Assembly (NCBI GenBank): GCA_934462945.1 | Contig: CAKSJF010000007.1 | Location: 1-44,666, forward strand | Origin: an uncultured Clostridia bacterium | GTDB lineage: Bacteria > Bacillota > Clostridia > UBA1381 | Direction: 5' to 3' | DNA: 44,666 nt | Shown here: positions 16,474 through 24,813 of the stretch, piece after piece | Layout of the letters: each line of letters opens with the position of its first letter | How positions within the stretch are numbered: position 1 is the stretch's first letter | The notes under the pieces: model-generated | Database searches by the model: none | The model's input: the letters and a program-made list of their open reading frames with translations, nothing else | What the model was told of the DNA's origin: nothing | Made by a program: the position numbers and the translations under genes

Positions 16474-17502
16474 ATGGAACAGAATTTACAGACAATTGTC
16501 TCTCCCCTGCTTTCCTGGTATGCGCAGTCCGCACGCGATCTGCCGTGGCGCAGAACATCCGATCCCTATGCAATCTGGATTTCGGAAATTATGTTACAGC
16601 AGACGCGTGTGGAGGCAGTCAAGGAATATTATCTGCGCTTTTTAGAGCAGTTTCCCACAGTAACTGCCCTGGCAAACGCGCCGGAGGACGCTGTTTTAAA
16701 GCGTTGGGAGGGACTTGGCTATTATAGCCGTGCACGAAACCTCCATAAAGCGGCGCAGGTGATCCGGGACGAATACCAGTCCCGGCTGCCTGCGTCTTTT
16801 TCAGAACTAAAAAAACTGCCGGGAATCGGAGAATATACCGCCGGTGCGATTTCTTCCATTGCATTCGGTCTGCCTGTACCTGCAGTGGACGGAAATGTTC
16901 TGCGCGTTCTTTCGCGCGTTTTAGCCGACCGCCGCCCGATTACCGACCCGGCAGTGAAAAAGGAATACGGGAAGAATTTACAAGCTGTCTATCCGACCGG
17001 GGCATGCAGCGAGTTTACACAAGCTCTCATGGAATTGGGGGCGATGATTTGTGTTCCGAACGGTGCGCCCGACTGCGGAAACTGTCCGCTTGCCTTTTGC
17101 TGTCTGGCATATCAGAACGGTCTGACAGAGGAAATTCCAAACGTGCCGGAAAAGAAAAAACGCAAAATCGAGAAAAAAACAGTTTTCCTCCTGACCTGCG
17201 ACGGAAAAACAGCGATCCGGCAACGTCCGGATGCCGGACTTTTAGCAAGGCTGTGGGAACTTCCGAGCGCACCTGGCTATCTCTCCGAGCAGGAGGCCAG
17301 GGACTGGCTTGCAGAACATGGGGTCGCTTTTTGCGGCATCAAAAAATCCGTTTCAAAAAAGCATATTTTTACCCATATTGAATGGCATATGCAGAGTTAC
17401 CTCGTTCAATGCACCGGAGAAGCGCCCGGATTTTTCTGGGCAGATCAGGCTGCACTATCCGAGCAGTATGCCTTGCCGACTGCTTTGAAACAGTTTCTTT
17501 AA
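16474..17502 (+). CDS. mutY: A/G-specific adenine DNA glycosylase MutY
   Basis: MutY removes adenine mispaired with 8-oxoguanine. The 342-residue protein has the catalytic glutamate E38 in SEIMLQQT, a helix-hairpin-helix LPGIGEYTAGA (115-125), the catalytic aspartate D139 in VDGNV, and an iron-sulfur cluster motif with C193, C201, C204 and C210. The C-terminal NUDIX-like domain (about 235-342) recognises the oxidised base. The first cysteine spacing is seven residues rather than the six of the E. coli protein. It begins three bases after the SPFH gene and ends at a terminator, so it is the last gene of a three-gene operon. Confidence 0.95.
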   Translation: MEQNLQTIVSPLLSWYAQSARDLPWRRTSDPYAIWISEIMLQQTRVEAVKEYYLRFLEQFPTVTALANAPEDAVLKRWEGLGYYSRARNLHKAAQVIRDEYQSRLPASFSELKKLPGIGEYTAGAISSIAFGLPVPAVDGNVLRVLSRVLADRRPITDPAVKKEYGKNLQAVYPTGACSEFTQALMELGAMICVPNGAPDCGNCPLAFCCLAYQNGLTEEIPNVPEKKKRKIEKKTVFLLTCDGKTAIRQRPDAGLLARLWELPSAPGYLSEQEARDWLAEHGVAFCGIKKSVSKKHIFTHIEWHMQSYLVQCTGEAPGFFWADQAALSEQYALPTALKQFL

Positions 17503-17538
17503 AAAAAATTGATGCCCGCACCGGACATCAATTTTTTT
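17502..17538. terminator. Bidirectional terminator between mutY and the beta-mannosidase
   Basis: A-rich arm AAAAAAATTGATG (17502-17514) pairs with CATCAATTTTTTT (17526-17538) around an 11-base loop. It gives a stem followed by T runs on both strands and serves the two converging operons. The beta-mannosidase stop codon overlaps its edge. Confidence 0.85.
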
Positions 17539-19963
17539 ATTGTAACGTATAGCAGACGATTTCCATTTCAGAGGGAATTTGCGTCCGATAGGAAAGGACG
17601 CGTTCCTCACCCTTTCGCATAGAGAAGAAATTATCCTCAAAGACAAAATCCCCCGAAAGTCCGACAGCGTGAACATACTGATCGGCTTTTAATTTCAGCT
17701 GATGCTCTGAAAGCTTTGTCATTGTCACACCGGAGCACGGAACAATCTCCAGTCTACCGTTCTGATAAAAGCTGCGGTCGAGCATTTTTCCGTCCTCCCA
17801 GATTTCGCAGATCAGCGCCTGCTTTGACAACACATCAAATGGCAGCGTCTCCTTTGTAACCTGATTTTCCGGAACAATGAGGGTTTGTTCCAGTACCTTT
17901 TTTTCCTCTCCGTTTTCTATCGTCCAGCCATAAACCGTCAGAGTATGTTCTGCCGGACTGTTATTGGAAACTGCAAACTGCAAGTCGTTATGCTCTTTCC
18001 AAACGGAAGAAACCAGCGGCTTTGCACAGCGTTTAAAGGAATAGAAACCGGAGGTCGGAATACAATCATAGTCAATCGCTGCCCATCCTCCTGCGGCGCG
18101 CCAGCAGTCATTGAGCATCCAGTAAAGCACTCCGGCATTGAACCATTGATTCCGGCGGTGATTTTCCATGGTAACACGAATCCATTCATACTTCGCATAT
18201 TGCAGCTTGAAAAGGCGATCGTCTGGATTCTGAAAATCTCCAAATACTTTTTTTGCAAAGGCGAACATATTATCCACCACATCATACCCCGGCGCACCGC
18301 TGCTTTTAATGTGATACCGCCACATGGAAATATCCTCCGAATTGATATCCTCCTCCGTCATCATCCGCAAAAGCGTATTCTTTCCGACTGCGCCCACTGC
18401 CAGATCCTCCGAGATAAACCGCGCCGTGTAGTTCTGGAAAAATTCCTTATAATCGGACATGTCGTCATCAAGAATGTGTCCAAAAATGAGATCTAAATAT
18501 CCGGTATTGTGCGTTGTTCCGGCAAGCTTGGATACAAACGGTTTTCCGCCGTACGGGCTGGAAATCAGAAAACGGTGCGTGTGGTCAAGCGTTCTTAAAA
18601 CCGGAAGTACACCCTGGTATGCCGCCCTCTTTCCGGTGTAGCATGCCAGATCATATCTACCGTAAAACGCATTTTCATTATCTCCATGCCACCACATCAG
18701 ACAAGGGTGATTCCGAAGATGCAGAGCCGCAAACCGTGCCTCCTTTTGCAGCGCCGAGATGAACCACTCCTCATCCTCCGGATACTCTCCGCATGCCATG
18801 AAAAAGTCGTGAGTGATCATGATACCCAGCCGGTCACACTCATCATAAAAATGAGCGGTTTCATAAATTCCGCCGCCCCAGATCCGGAGCATATTTGCGC
18901 CCCCCTCCACGGCAAGTTCTAAAAGAGCCGTGATTTTTTCCGGTGTTTCCTCCGACGGAAACGGTTCGCAGGGGACATAGTCATAGCCGCGGCAATAAAT
19001 TCGAATGCCGTTCACAATCAGAATAAAGCTCGTTCCCTCCTCATTCTGATCATATTTTTGTGTCCCTGCATACTGTTTCAGTTCCTGGCATTTTTTATAT
19101 TCTGCACTATCCAAAGTGTCCTTTTTTTCTAAAATCCGCACCGTCCGGATTCCGAATTTCTGCGAAAAGGCTTCGTCCGCCCAGGTAATCAACAGCGTAT
19201 AAACCGGCTGCGCGCCATAGCCTGCCGGATACCAGAGCCGCGGATTTTCAATACAGATATCCTCATCAAAAAACTGCGTATTGATAGATTCCTCTTTTTC
19301 ATAAATGCATACCCCGTCCGGATCAAGAATCTGAATGTTACAGTCTGCACCCTCGTGATAATTTCTTGTCTCTCCGGACACCTTTACAACAGCGCCGTAT
19401 TCATCCAGGGCGGCAGTATAAACATAAAGGTTGTCGATTGCAAATTCATGCTCGTATATCAAGGCGGCAGGGCGGAAGATTCCGCAAGTCACAAACCGAT
19501 CCACCCAATCCCATCCATAGGTACACTGCATCCGCCGTGTGTTCAGTCTGCCGCGGCTGAATACCGCATTTCGCTCCGGCATACCGCGGACACGTTCAAT
19601 CGGCGAATAAAACTGCACCGAAAGCTCATTTTTTCCTTTCTGAACAATGCCATCCACACAGAATTTATGCGGAATAAACATATTCTCTGCCGACCCGACC
19701 TTTTTCCCGTTTAAGAAAACATCGCAGTAAACGTCCAGTCCCTCAAACAGAAGAAACATGTCCTCCTCAATTTCCTCAACCTCAAAAAGCCTGGTATAGC
19801 GCCAGTCCTGATTTTCAATCCACTGACAGTTCTTCGCATTGTCGCGCCAAAACATGTCCTCTTTGATCACATCCGTATGAACACATCCCGGAACATGCGC
19901 CGGATATTGTCTGCCGTTCTGATCGGTTAAAATCCACGCACCGCATAAGTCAATTTTTTTCAT
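17537..19963 (-). CDS. GH2 family beta-mannosidase
   Basis: An 808-residue GH2 enzyme: N-terminal jelly-roll domain (about 1-170), an immunoglobulin-like domain, a TIM barrel (about 320-620) and C-terminal beta domains. The acid/base region reads WWHGDNEN, with E430, and the nucleophile is probably E519 in FISED; beta-mannosidases of GH2 usually have SEFG there, so SEDL is a variant. No signal peptide, so it acts in the cytoplasm and releases mannose from the non-reducing end of imported beta-mannosides. GGGAGG stands before the ATG, and 12 bases separate it from the aldolase gene. It is the last gene of the kinase-isomerase-aldolase-mannosidase operon. Confidence 0.88.
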   Translation of the reverse strand: MKKIDLCGAWILTDQNGRQYPAHVPGCVHTDVIKEDMFWRDNAKNCQWIENQDWRYTRLFEVEEIEEDMFLLFEGLDVYCDVFLNGKKVGSAENMFIPHKFCVDGIVQKGKNELSVQFYSPIERVRGMPERNAVFSRGRLNTRRMQCTYGWDWVDRFVTCGIFRPAALIYEHEFAIDNLYVYTAALDEYGAVVKVSGETRNYHEGADCNIQILDPDGVCIYEKEESINTQFFDEDICIENPRLWYPAGYGAQPVYTLLITWADEAFSQKFGIRTVRILEKKDTLDSAEYKKCQELKQYAGTQKYDQNEEGTSFILIVNGIRIYCRGYDYVPCEPFPSEETPEKITALLELAVEGGANMLRIWGGGIYETAHFYDECDRLGIMITHDFFMACGEYPEDEEWFISALQKEARFAALHLRNHPCLMWWHGDNENAFYGRYDLACYTGKRAAYQGVLPVLRTLDHTHRFLISSPYGGKPFVSKLAGTTHNTGYLDLIFGHILDDDMSDYKEFFQNYTARFISEDLAVGAVGKNTLLRMMTEEDINSEDISMWRYHIKSSGAPGYDVVDNMFAFAKKVFGDFQNPDDRLFKLQYAKYEWIRVTMENHRRNQWFNAGVLYWMLNDCWRAAGGWAAIDYDCIPTSGFYSFKRCAKPLVSSVWKEHNDLQFAVSNNSPAEHTLTVYGWTIENGEEKKVLEQTLIVPENQVTKETLPFDVLSKQALICEIWEDGKMLDRSFYQNGRLEIVPCSGVTMTKLSEHQLKLKADQYVHAVGLSGDFVFEDNFFSMRKGEERVLSYRTQIPSEMEIVCYTLQ

Positions 19964-19975
19964 ACTCTGCCTCCC

Positions 19976-20800
19976 TTATGCTCTGCCCATTGATCCGAAT
20001 AATTCCATTTTTTTCATAATTTCCTGCTTGATGTTCTCCACCTTTTGATTCCGCAGCTCCAAATAGCTGAGATCATTCTGATAGGCATTTAAGCCGGCAT
20101 TGCACAGGTCCGTAAAAATGTTGACCTTGGTAATTCCCAATTGAACAGCCCTTTGAAAATCTGCATCCGAAAGTCCCGAGCCGCCGTGCAGAACCAGGGG
20201 GGTATCGGTTGCATTCCGGATTTCGGTCAGACGTTCAAAATCCAGCTTTGGTTTCTTCTTATACGCTCCGTGCGCCGTTCCGATTGCAACCGCACATGCG
20301 TCAATTCCGGTTTTTTCAATATAGTCTACCGCCTGCTCCGGCGTGGTATAGAGCGCGGAATTCTCGTCCTCTCCATCTGCCGCCTCGCCGACATGTCCGA
20401 TTTCGCCCTCCACCGTTGCACCGAATGCGTGCGCCATTTTCACAATCTCTCGTGTTTCTCTTACATTATCCTCATAGTCTTTTGCCGACACATCAAACAT
20501 CACACTGGAAAATCCAAGCTTTAAGCTTTCTGCACACCGGGAAAAGGTCAGCCCGTGGTCATAATGCACCACAATCGGAACAGACGCTTTTTTTGCCATC
20601 GCCACCATCGCCGGAGCAATCAGACTTAATTCTCCATAGGGCAAAAGCACCTCTGCCGTGCCGATGATAATAGGAGAACGCAGCTCCTCGGCAGCGTCAA
20701 TTGCCGCCTGGAGCATGTCGGTGTCGATCGTGTTAAATAAGCCGACCCCATAATGATGTTTCTGTGCGTCCGAAAGAACGCTTTTTAGTGATACTAACAT
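19976..20800 (-). CDS. Class II ketose-bisphosphate aldolase
   Basis: A 274-residue zinc-dependent aldolase of the fructose/tagatose bisphosphate type. It shows the catalytic D81 and zinc ligand H82 in HYDHG, E132 in EGEIG, zinc ligands H177 and H205, and phosphate-binding GGSG (206-209) and KVNIFTD (225-231). It should split a ketose phosphate into dihydroxyacetone phosphate and an aldehyde. The start at 20800 is set by GAGGAGG six bases upstream. It follows the isomerase gene after one base. In this operon the substrate may come from fructose or xylulose made by the isomerase and phosphorylated by the PfkB kinase; which one cannot be read from sequence. Confidence 0.87.
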   Translation of the reverse strand: MLVSLKSVLSDAQKHHYGVGLFNTIDTDMLQAAIDAAEELRSPIIIGTAEVLLPYGELSLIAPAMVAMAKKASVPIVVHYDHGLTFSRCAESLKLGFSSVMFDVSAKDYEDNVRETREIVKMAHAFGATVEGEIGHVGEAADGEDENSALYTTPEQAVDYIEKTGIDACAVAIGTAHGAYKKKPKLDFERLTEIRNATDTPLVLHGGSGLSDADFQRAVQLGITKVNIFTDLCNAGLNAYQNDLSYLELRNQKVENIKQEIMKKMELFGSMGRA

Positions 20801-20801
20801 G

Positions 20802-21335
20802 TTAATCCTCCTCAATTTTTGGTTCGCGTACTAACTTGGGATCGGTGAATACATCCGTTTCGTCCGTACTGGTGGTGGAAAACTCTGAAATGACCGCCCC
20901 CTCATCTCCTGCCTGAAACCAATGCCAGGTATTCGGCATAATGGTGTGCTGTTCGCCCGGCTTTAAAATGATTTCATGAAATACCGTCACATCCGAGGGC
21001 GGCAGTTCTGCCTTAATATCTTCTTTTCTGCCCTCTCCCTCAACATATAAGTACACCGTTCCGTACCGGCAACGGAAAGTTTCTTCCTTTCCCTCGCGCC
21101 CGCGCGTTTCGACATGCTTATGCTCTGCACAGGTCTGATGCGGAAAGAGCACCATTTCCTTTGCACAAACACGATCGGTGTTGATATACACACAAAGCTG
21201 CAAGCCAAGCTCCTCTACCATATCTCTGCCGAAATCACACACCTCAATCGGCTCATCCTCCCGGACAACGATTCCTGCTTTTTTGAAAAAGTCTCTTGTC
21301 CGTTTTTGCATTTCTTCGTACTGTGTTCTTTTCAT
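20802..21335 (-). CDS. D-lyxose ketol-isomerase (lyxose/mannose isomerase)
   Basis: A 177-residue cupin-fold sugar isomerase. Metal-binding motifs are visible as HQTCAEHKH (66-74) and GKEETF (82-87), with H130 and H138 as likely further ligands. The family interconverts D-lyxose and D-xylulose and also D-mannose and D-fructose. Next to a beta-mannosidase, the mannose-to-fructose reaction is the attractive reading, but this is an inference. The ATG overlaps the kinase stop as ATGA, so the two proteins are translationally coupled, and the aldolase follows after one base. Confidence 0.85.
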   Translation of the reverse strand: MKRTQYEEMQKRTRDFFKKAGIVVREDEPIEVCDFGRDMVEELGLQLCVYINTDRVCAKEMVLFPHQTCAEHKHVETRGREGKEETFRCRYGTVYLYVEGEGRKEDIKAELPPSDVTVFHEIILKPGEQHTIMPNTWHWFQAGDEGAVISEFSTTSTDETDVFTDPKLVREPKIEED

Positions 21336-22549
21336 CTTAGTTCCTGCCTTTCATATAGTTCATTTAGCTTTTCAATTTCCTTTTTCGGTTTCATGCCACT
21401 GATCGAATCTGCACCTGAAAGACTGCATGCCGCCGCACAGGAGGCAAACTCCAAAAGTCTCTGATCGGAAAACCCCTGATAAAATCCGTAAAGACATGCC
21501 GCGGCATATGCGTCTCCTGCGCCGACACTCCCCCTGATATACCCCTTGGGGAGCGAAAGCGACGGAACGGTCAAAAAGCTCCGATCCGGATTCATCAGAA
21601 ATCCTGCCTCCGGGCAATGGATCACAACCTTTTCCCCGACACCGTAGTCAAAAAACTGCTCCATTGTCTTTCTGATATTTTCGATATGGATTCTGCCATC
21701 CGGATGCCTGGGCGAAAGTCCGCTCACCTTGCAGCATTCTATTTCATTCATGATGACATAGCTGCAATACCGAAGCGCCGGGATCACCTTTTCTGCAAAA
21801 TATTCCGCATCCTGACTGATCACATCAATGGAAGTTTTGATTCCGCGCTTTTGCAGTCCTGCCAAAAAGCGTGCCATTTTTGTGCCATACGCATCATCCT
21901 CCCGATCCAGTGCGTCCAAAAGCAGCAGATAGCCAATGTGAAAGATTTCACAGTCCAGGCTGTCAAAATCCACATCCTTCTCCGAAAACTCGCTGTTCGC
22001 ACCCTTGACATAGAAAAAAGTCCGCTCTCCGCTCTTTTCCTCCGACATCACATTGCTGCTTGAAGTCGGAAGTGCGTCCGAAATATGAATACCGGAGGTA
22101 TCCACTCCGTATTTTTTCATTTGCTCTGCGAGAAAGCGTCCATACTCGTCATTTCCCACTCTGCCGAACGCGGATAAAAACAGCTCCGAATCAATTTTTG
22201 CCAGATCAATAATGGTGTTCGGAACGCATCCGCCAACCGCATAGGTCGTTTCCAAGACATTTGCAAGCATATTCTTCTCCGGATACCGGTCAATAATATT
22301 GACTGCGTCCACCAGCATACTCCCGGCAATTGCAATGCCGCGTGCATTCTGACGAAACAGATAATCAATCGACACCCCAAATACCGCTGCAATGGCAGGC
22401 AGCAGGGTAATTTCCGGGAAGCCGCCGCCGTTTTCCCACTTGCTGACCGTCTTGTCGCTGACCGAAAGCCGCTCTGCCAGGCAAAGCTGCGTCATTCCCT
22501 GCCGGATACGAAGCTTTCTGATCATATTCCCAAAGCTTTCTGTATTCAT
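21332..22549 (-). CDS. XRE helix-turn-helix fused to PfkB sugar kinase
   Basis: A 405-residue fusion. Residues about 7-65 form a Cro/C1-type helix-turn-helix (MTQLCLAERLSVSDKTVSKW in 19-38), and residues about 70-395 form a PfkB/ribokinase domain with the glycine-rich AVGGCVPN (104-111) and the anion-hole/catalytic GAGD (343-346, D346 the likely base). It probably phosphorylates a ketose such as fructose and may also bind DNA, so the enzyme could sense its own substrate and regulate the operon. AAGGAGGG stands six bases before the ATG. It is the first gene of the operon, behind its own promoter and an inverted repeat that may be its operator. Confidence 0.85.
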   Translation of the reverse strand: MNTESFGNMIRKLRIRQGMTQLCLAERLSVSDKTVSKWENGGGFPEITLLPAIAAVFGVSIDYLFRQNARGIAIAGSMLVDAVNIIDRYPEKNMLANVLETTYAVGGCVPNTIIDLAKIDSELFLSAFGRVGNDEYGRFLAEQMKKYGVDTSGIHISDALPTSSSNVMSEEKSGERTFFYVKGANSEFSEKDVDFDSLDCEIFHIGYLLLLDALDREDDAYGTKMARFLAGLQKRGIKTSIDVISQDAEYFAEKVIPALRYCSYVIMNEIECCKVSGLSPRHPDGRIHIENIRKTMEQFFDYGVGEKVVIHCPEAGFLMNPDRSFLTVPSLSLPKGYIRGSVGAGDAYAAACLYGFYQGFSDQRLLEFASCAAACSLSGADSISGMKPKKEIEKLNELYERQELR

Positions 22550-22569
22550 GTTGTTCCCTCCTTTTCTTT

Positions 22570-22599
22570 ATTATATCAGACATTTTGCACCTCTGTAAA
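22570..22599 (-). promoter_or_regulatory. Promoter of the kinase-isomerase-aldolase-mannosidase operon
   Basis: On the minus strand there is TTTACA (22594-22599), an 18-bp spacer and a perfect TATAAT (22570-22575), 20 bases before the kinase start. Confidence 0.7.
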
Positions 22600-22637
22600 C
22601 CTACGCATCCGATAAATTCAACGGAAACGAAAGGAAA

Positions 22638-22658
22638 AAGTCTACGGATCGCAGACTT
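22638..22658. promoter_or_regulatory. Inverted repeat, candidate operator
   Basis: AAGTCT (22638-22643) and AGACTT (22653-22658) are separated by nine bases with a CG-rich centre. The element lies about 38 bases upstream of the -35 box of the kinase operon and outside the nearby terminator, so it is a candidate regulatory site rather than part of transcription termination. Confidence 0.4.
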
Positions 22659-22667
22659 CATCTTTTA

Positions 22668-22699
22668 AAAACAGGGCGGTTGTCATACCGCCCTGTTTT
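22668..22699 (-). terminator. Strong terminator at the end of the glycan operon
   Basis: AAAACAGGGCGGT (22668-22680) pairs perfectly with ACCGCCCTGTTTT (22687-22699) around a six-base loop. It starts one base after the last gene of the long operon. The A/T ends make it work in both directions in principle. Confidence 0.9.
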
Positions 22700-22700
22700 A

Positions 22701-24755
22701 CTATCTTAATGTTGTTGTCAAATACGGATTCATGCTGCTGCTCCAAACATATGCGCGATAGGTTTTTCCCTCGCTCTTTGTGCAGTTTACAGTCAGCTCA
22801 TCCATGCCGCTGACTGCTTTTTCTGCAATATAAGCATTGGTAAGACGTGTACCGTCAAACTCGCCGACCAAAAGCATCATACTCTTTTCACCGTCAAAGC
22901 TATAAACCTTTGCTGTCACCGTTTGGTCTGCTTCGGAAACAGAAAGCACACCCTCATTTCCTTGGATAAATGCAATTTCGGTGATCTCGCCGGCAGTTTT
23001 ATTTTCCGGAATCTCATAAATGCCGTCTGCTGTTTTCTCGGTTTTGACACCGTTGATATATAAGTCTGCCGTATCGTCCTCTGTGGTCAGACGGAATCCC
23101 AAAAGATCGCCGCCATACTCAACATCCGTTTTATAAACCGGCTCTGCCGATCCGTTTGTAACATGCATTCTGTAAGCTGCTGTGGATGCCGGATTGATTT
23201 TTGTTCCGGTATTCTTTTCGTAGTGATTGATAATATAGATTTCCTTACCGCCGATATTGATGCCGTCTCCCTCGCGTCCGAGTGTCAGCGTATTCAACGC
23301 GCTGTCCGCTGTCAGGTTCTGGTTGTTGACTAAAACTGCAACATTCCGAAGCGGTTCACCGGTTGTAATTCCGCTTGCCGTCCGAAGTCCGAGATGTCCG
23401 CCGATAATGTTCTGTTTGTTCCATACTCCGCCGTTGACATTCCAGGTGATGTTTCCCAAAACCTCACAGGGGTGCTGTTCTGAGCCAAGATAGAACGAGC
23501 CGGAATACGAACCGCCGTTAAAGGTGAAATTCACATCACCCTGAACCTTTGTATTTGCCCATTCCCAGCTCTCCTTTGAACCGCCCCAAACGCCATAGAA
23601 CAATCCGTCGTTAAAGGTATAGTCCACAGCGCCGCCGACTTCATTATTCGGGTTTCCGCTGTAGTTTGTGCCGGCTGCCACCGACTGCCATGTACCGCCG
23701 TTAAAAATCATTGTGCGCTTTTGGGTCAGACCCGTTTCTCCGTTTCCAAGACCGGCAAAAAGTGATTCTCTGCCGCCTGCAACCTCCACATTTTTCCCAA
23801 TTGTGATGGTGCTGCCGGTGGAGTAAAGAGACGGCTCGCTTGTTGCCGGAGCGCCTTGCAGGGTCAGATAATCTACGGTGATGTCACCGCCGGTTACCTG
23901 GTAGAAACCGTTTAGAATGTTTTCTGCAATTTCTTCCTCACTGTCTCCAAGACCGCGGAGCAGTACATTTTTACGGGTTGAAACATCCTCAAAGGAGGAA
24001 ACTGTTCCACTCAGATAAACCGTTGCATCCTCCTGCTCTCCCAACGCCTCAAACGCACTCTTTACCGTCTGAAATGCACCGATATTCTCGCTGTCAACCG
24101 TTACATATCCATTTTCACTCACATAAGCATATGCCTTGCCGTCCTCATCATAGTGCACCATCGGGACATACAGGCTCGGCATTTGATCACTGTACCAGAT
24201 TCCGCTGATATAAATAGACTGTCCCTGAAAATAATTACTGGTCAGATCTGTTCCAAACGGTTTCAGCGCATATTGCGTTACCAATTTTCCGGTTGCATCC
24301 GTCTTAATGGCATTTGCCAGCTCGCTTGCGTCAAAAACCGCTCTTGACCATTGATTCACGGTTAGTTCCGTACTTGCAACATCTCTTGCGTTCTTAACAG
24401 AGTCCGGATATGTCCAGCTGTTGCCAAGGGTATGCATCTGAAAAACCATATTCTTTGCAAGATTGGTATTCTCCTTCACCCCTCCCGGAATGGAATAATA
24501 GTAATCCACCCAGATATACGGATTGTCTGCCACATTTGCCGCCGTATACTCAAACTGAAGCCACATGGTGTCTGACCCGGTCGGCGCATAGTGATAGCCG
24601 CTCTTTCCGTCAATTTCTTCCCACTCTCCGCCAGTTAAGCGAATTAATGATTTCGGCGCTTTCCAGATCGATGCCGTAGCCGCCGATACGCTCGCCGCTG
24701 CAAGGCTAAAAGCCATCACAGCGCTCAATGCCATTGAGATAAATTTCTTTTTCAT
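22701..24755 (-). CDS. Secreted beta-helix-like surface protein, unknown function
   Basis: A 684-residue exported protein. The signal peptide has a basic start and a hydrophobic core ending near ASVSA (about residue 25). Next comes a region that looks like a beta-sandwich (about 30-190), then about 300 residues of short repeating strands (TFNDG, TFNGG, WNVNGG patterns) typical of a right-handed beta-helix, and a C-terminal beta domain ending in a segment like clostridial surface proteins (YVWSSSMNPY). No catalytic motif is visible. ATG 24755 is chosen because AAAGG lies nine bases upstream; at ATG 24764 the same site would touch the start. As the last gene of the glycan operon it may bind or cleave polysaccharide outside the cell. 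Confidence 0.65.
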   Translation of the reverse strand: MKKKFISMALSAVMAFSLAAASVSAATASIWKAPKSLIRLTGGEWEEIDGKSGYHYAPTGSDTMWLQFEYTAANVADNPYIWVDYYYSIPGGVKENTNLAKNMVFQMHTLGNSWTYPDSVKNARDVASTELTVNQWSRAVFDASELANAIKTDATGKLVTQYALKPFGTDLTSNYFQGQSIYISGIWYSDQMPSLYVPMVHYDEDGKAYAYVSENGYVTVDSENIGAFQTVKSAFEALGEQEDATVYLSGTVSSFEDVSTRKNVLLRGLGDSEEEIAENILNGFYQVTGGDITVDYLTLQGAPATSEPSLYSTGSTITIGKNVEVAGGRESLFAGLGNGETGLTQKRTMIFNGGTWQSVAAGTNYSGNPNNEVGGAVDYTFNDGLFYGVWGGSKESWEWANTKVQGDVNFTFNGGSYSGSFYLGSEQHPCEVLGNITWNVNGGVWNKQNIIGGHLGLRTASGITTGEPLRNVAVLVNNQNLTADSALNTLTLGREGDGINIGGKEIYIINHYEKNTGTKINPASTAAYRMHVTNGSAEPVYKTDVEYGGDLLGFRLTTEDDTADLYINGVKTEKTADGIYEIPENKTAGEITEIAFIQGNEGVLSVSEADQTVTAKVYSFDGEKSMMLLVGEFDGTRLTNAYIAEKAVSGMDELTVNCTKSEGKTYRAYVWSSSMNPYLTTTLR

Positions 24756-24791
24756 GTTTTTCATCCTTTCTATTTTTCTTTATATTGAACC

Positions 24792-24813
24792 GAATAAAAA
24801 GCTGCTTTTATTC
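24792..24813 (-). terminator. AT-rich hairpin between two surface-protein genes
   Basis: GAATAAAA (24792-24799) and TTTTATTC (24806-24813) form an eight-base stem that overlaps the stop codon of the upstream hydrolase gene. No T run follows on the minus strand, so it is more likely a partial terminator or processing site inside the operon. Confidence 0.4.

Noticed and set aside
17885..18496. A 203-codon plus-strand frame opposite the beta-mannosidase
   Set aside because: It is antisense to a well-supported GH2 gene, lacks a ribosome site and shows no motif.
22668..22699. This hairpin as a regulatory operator
   Set aside because: The perfect stem with A and T runs directly after a stop codon is a standard rho-independent terminator.
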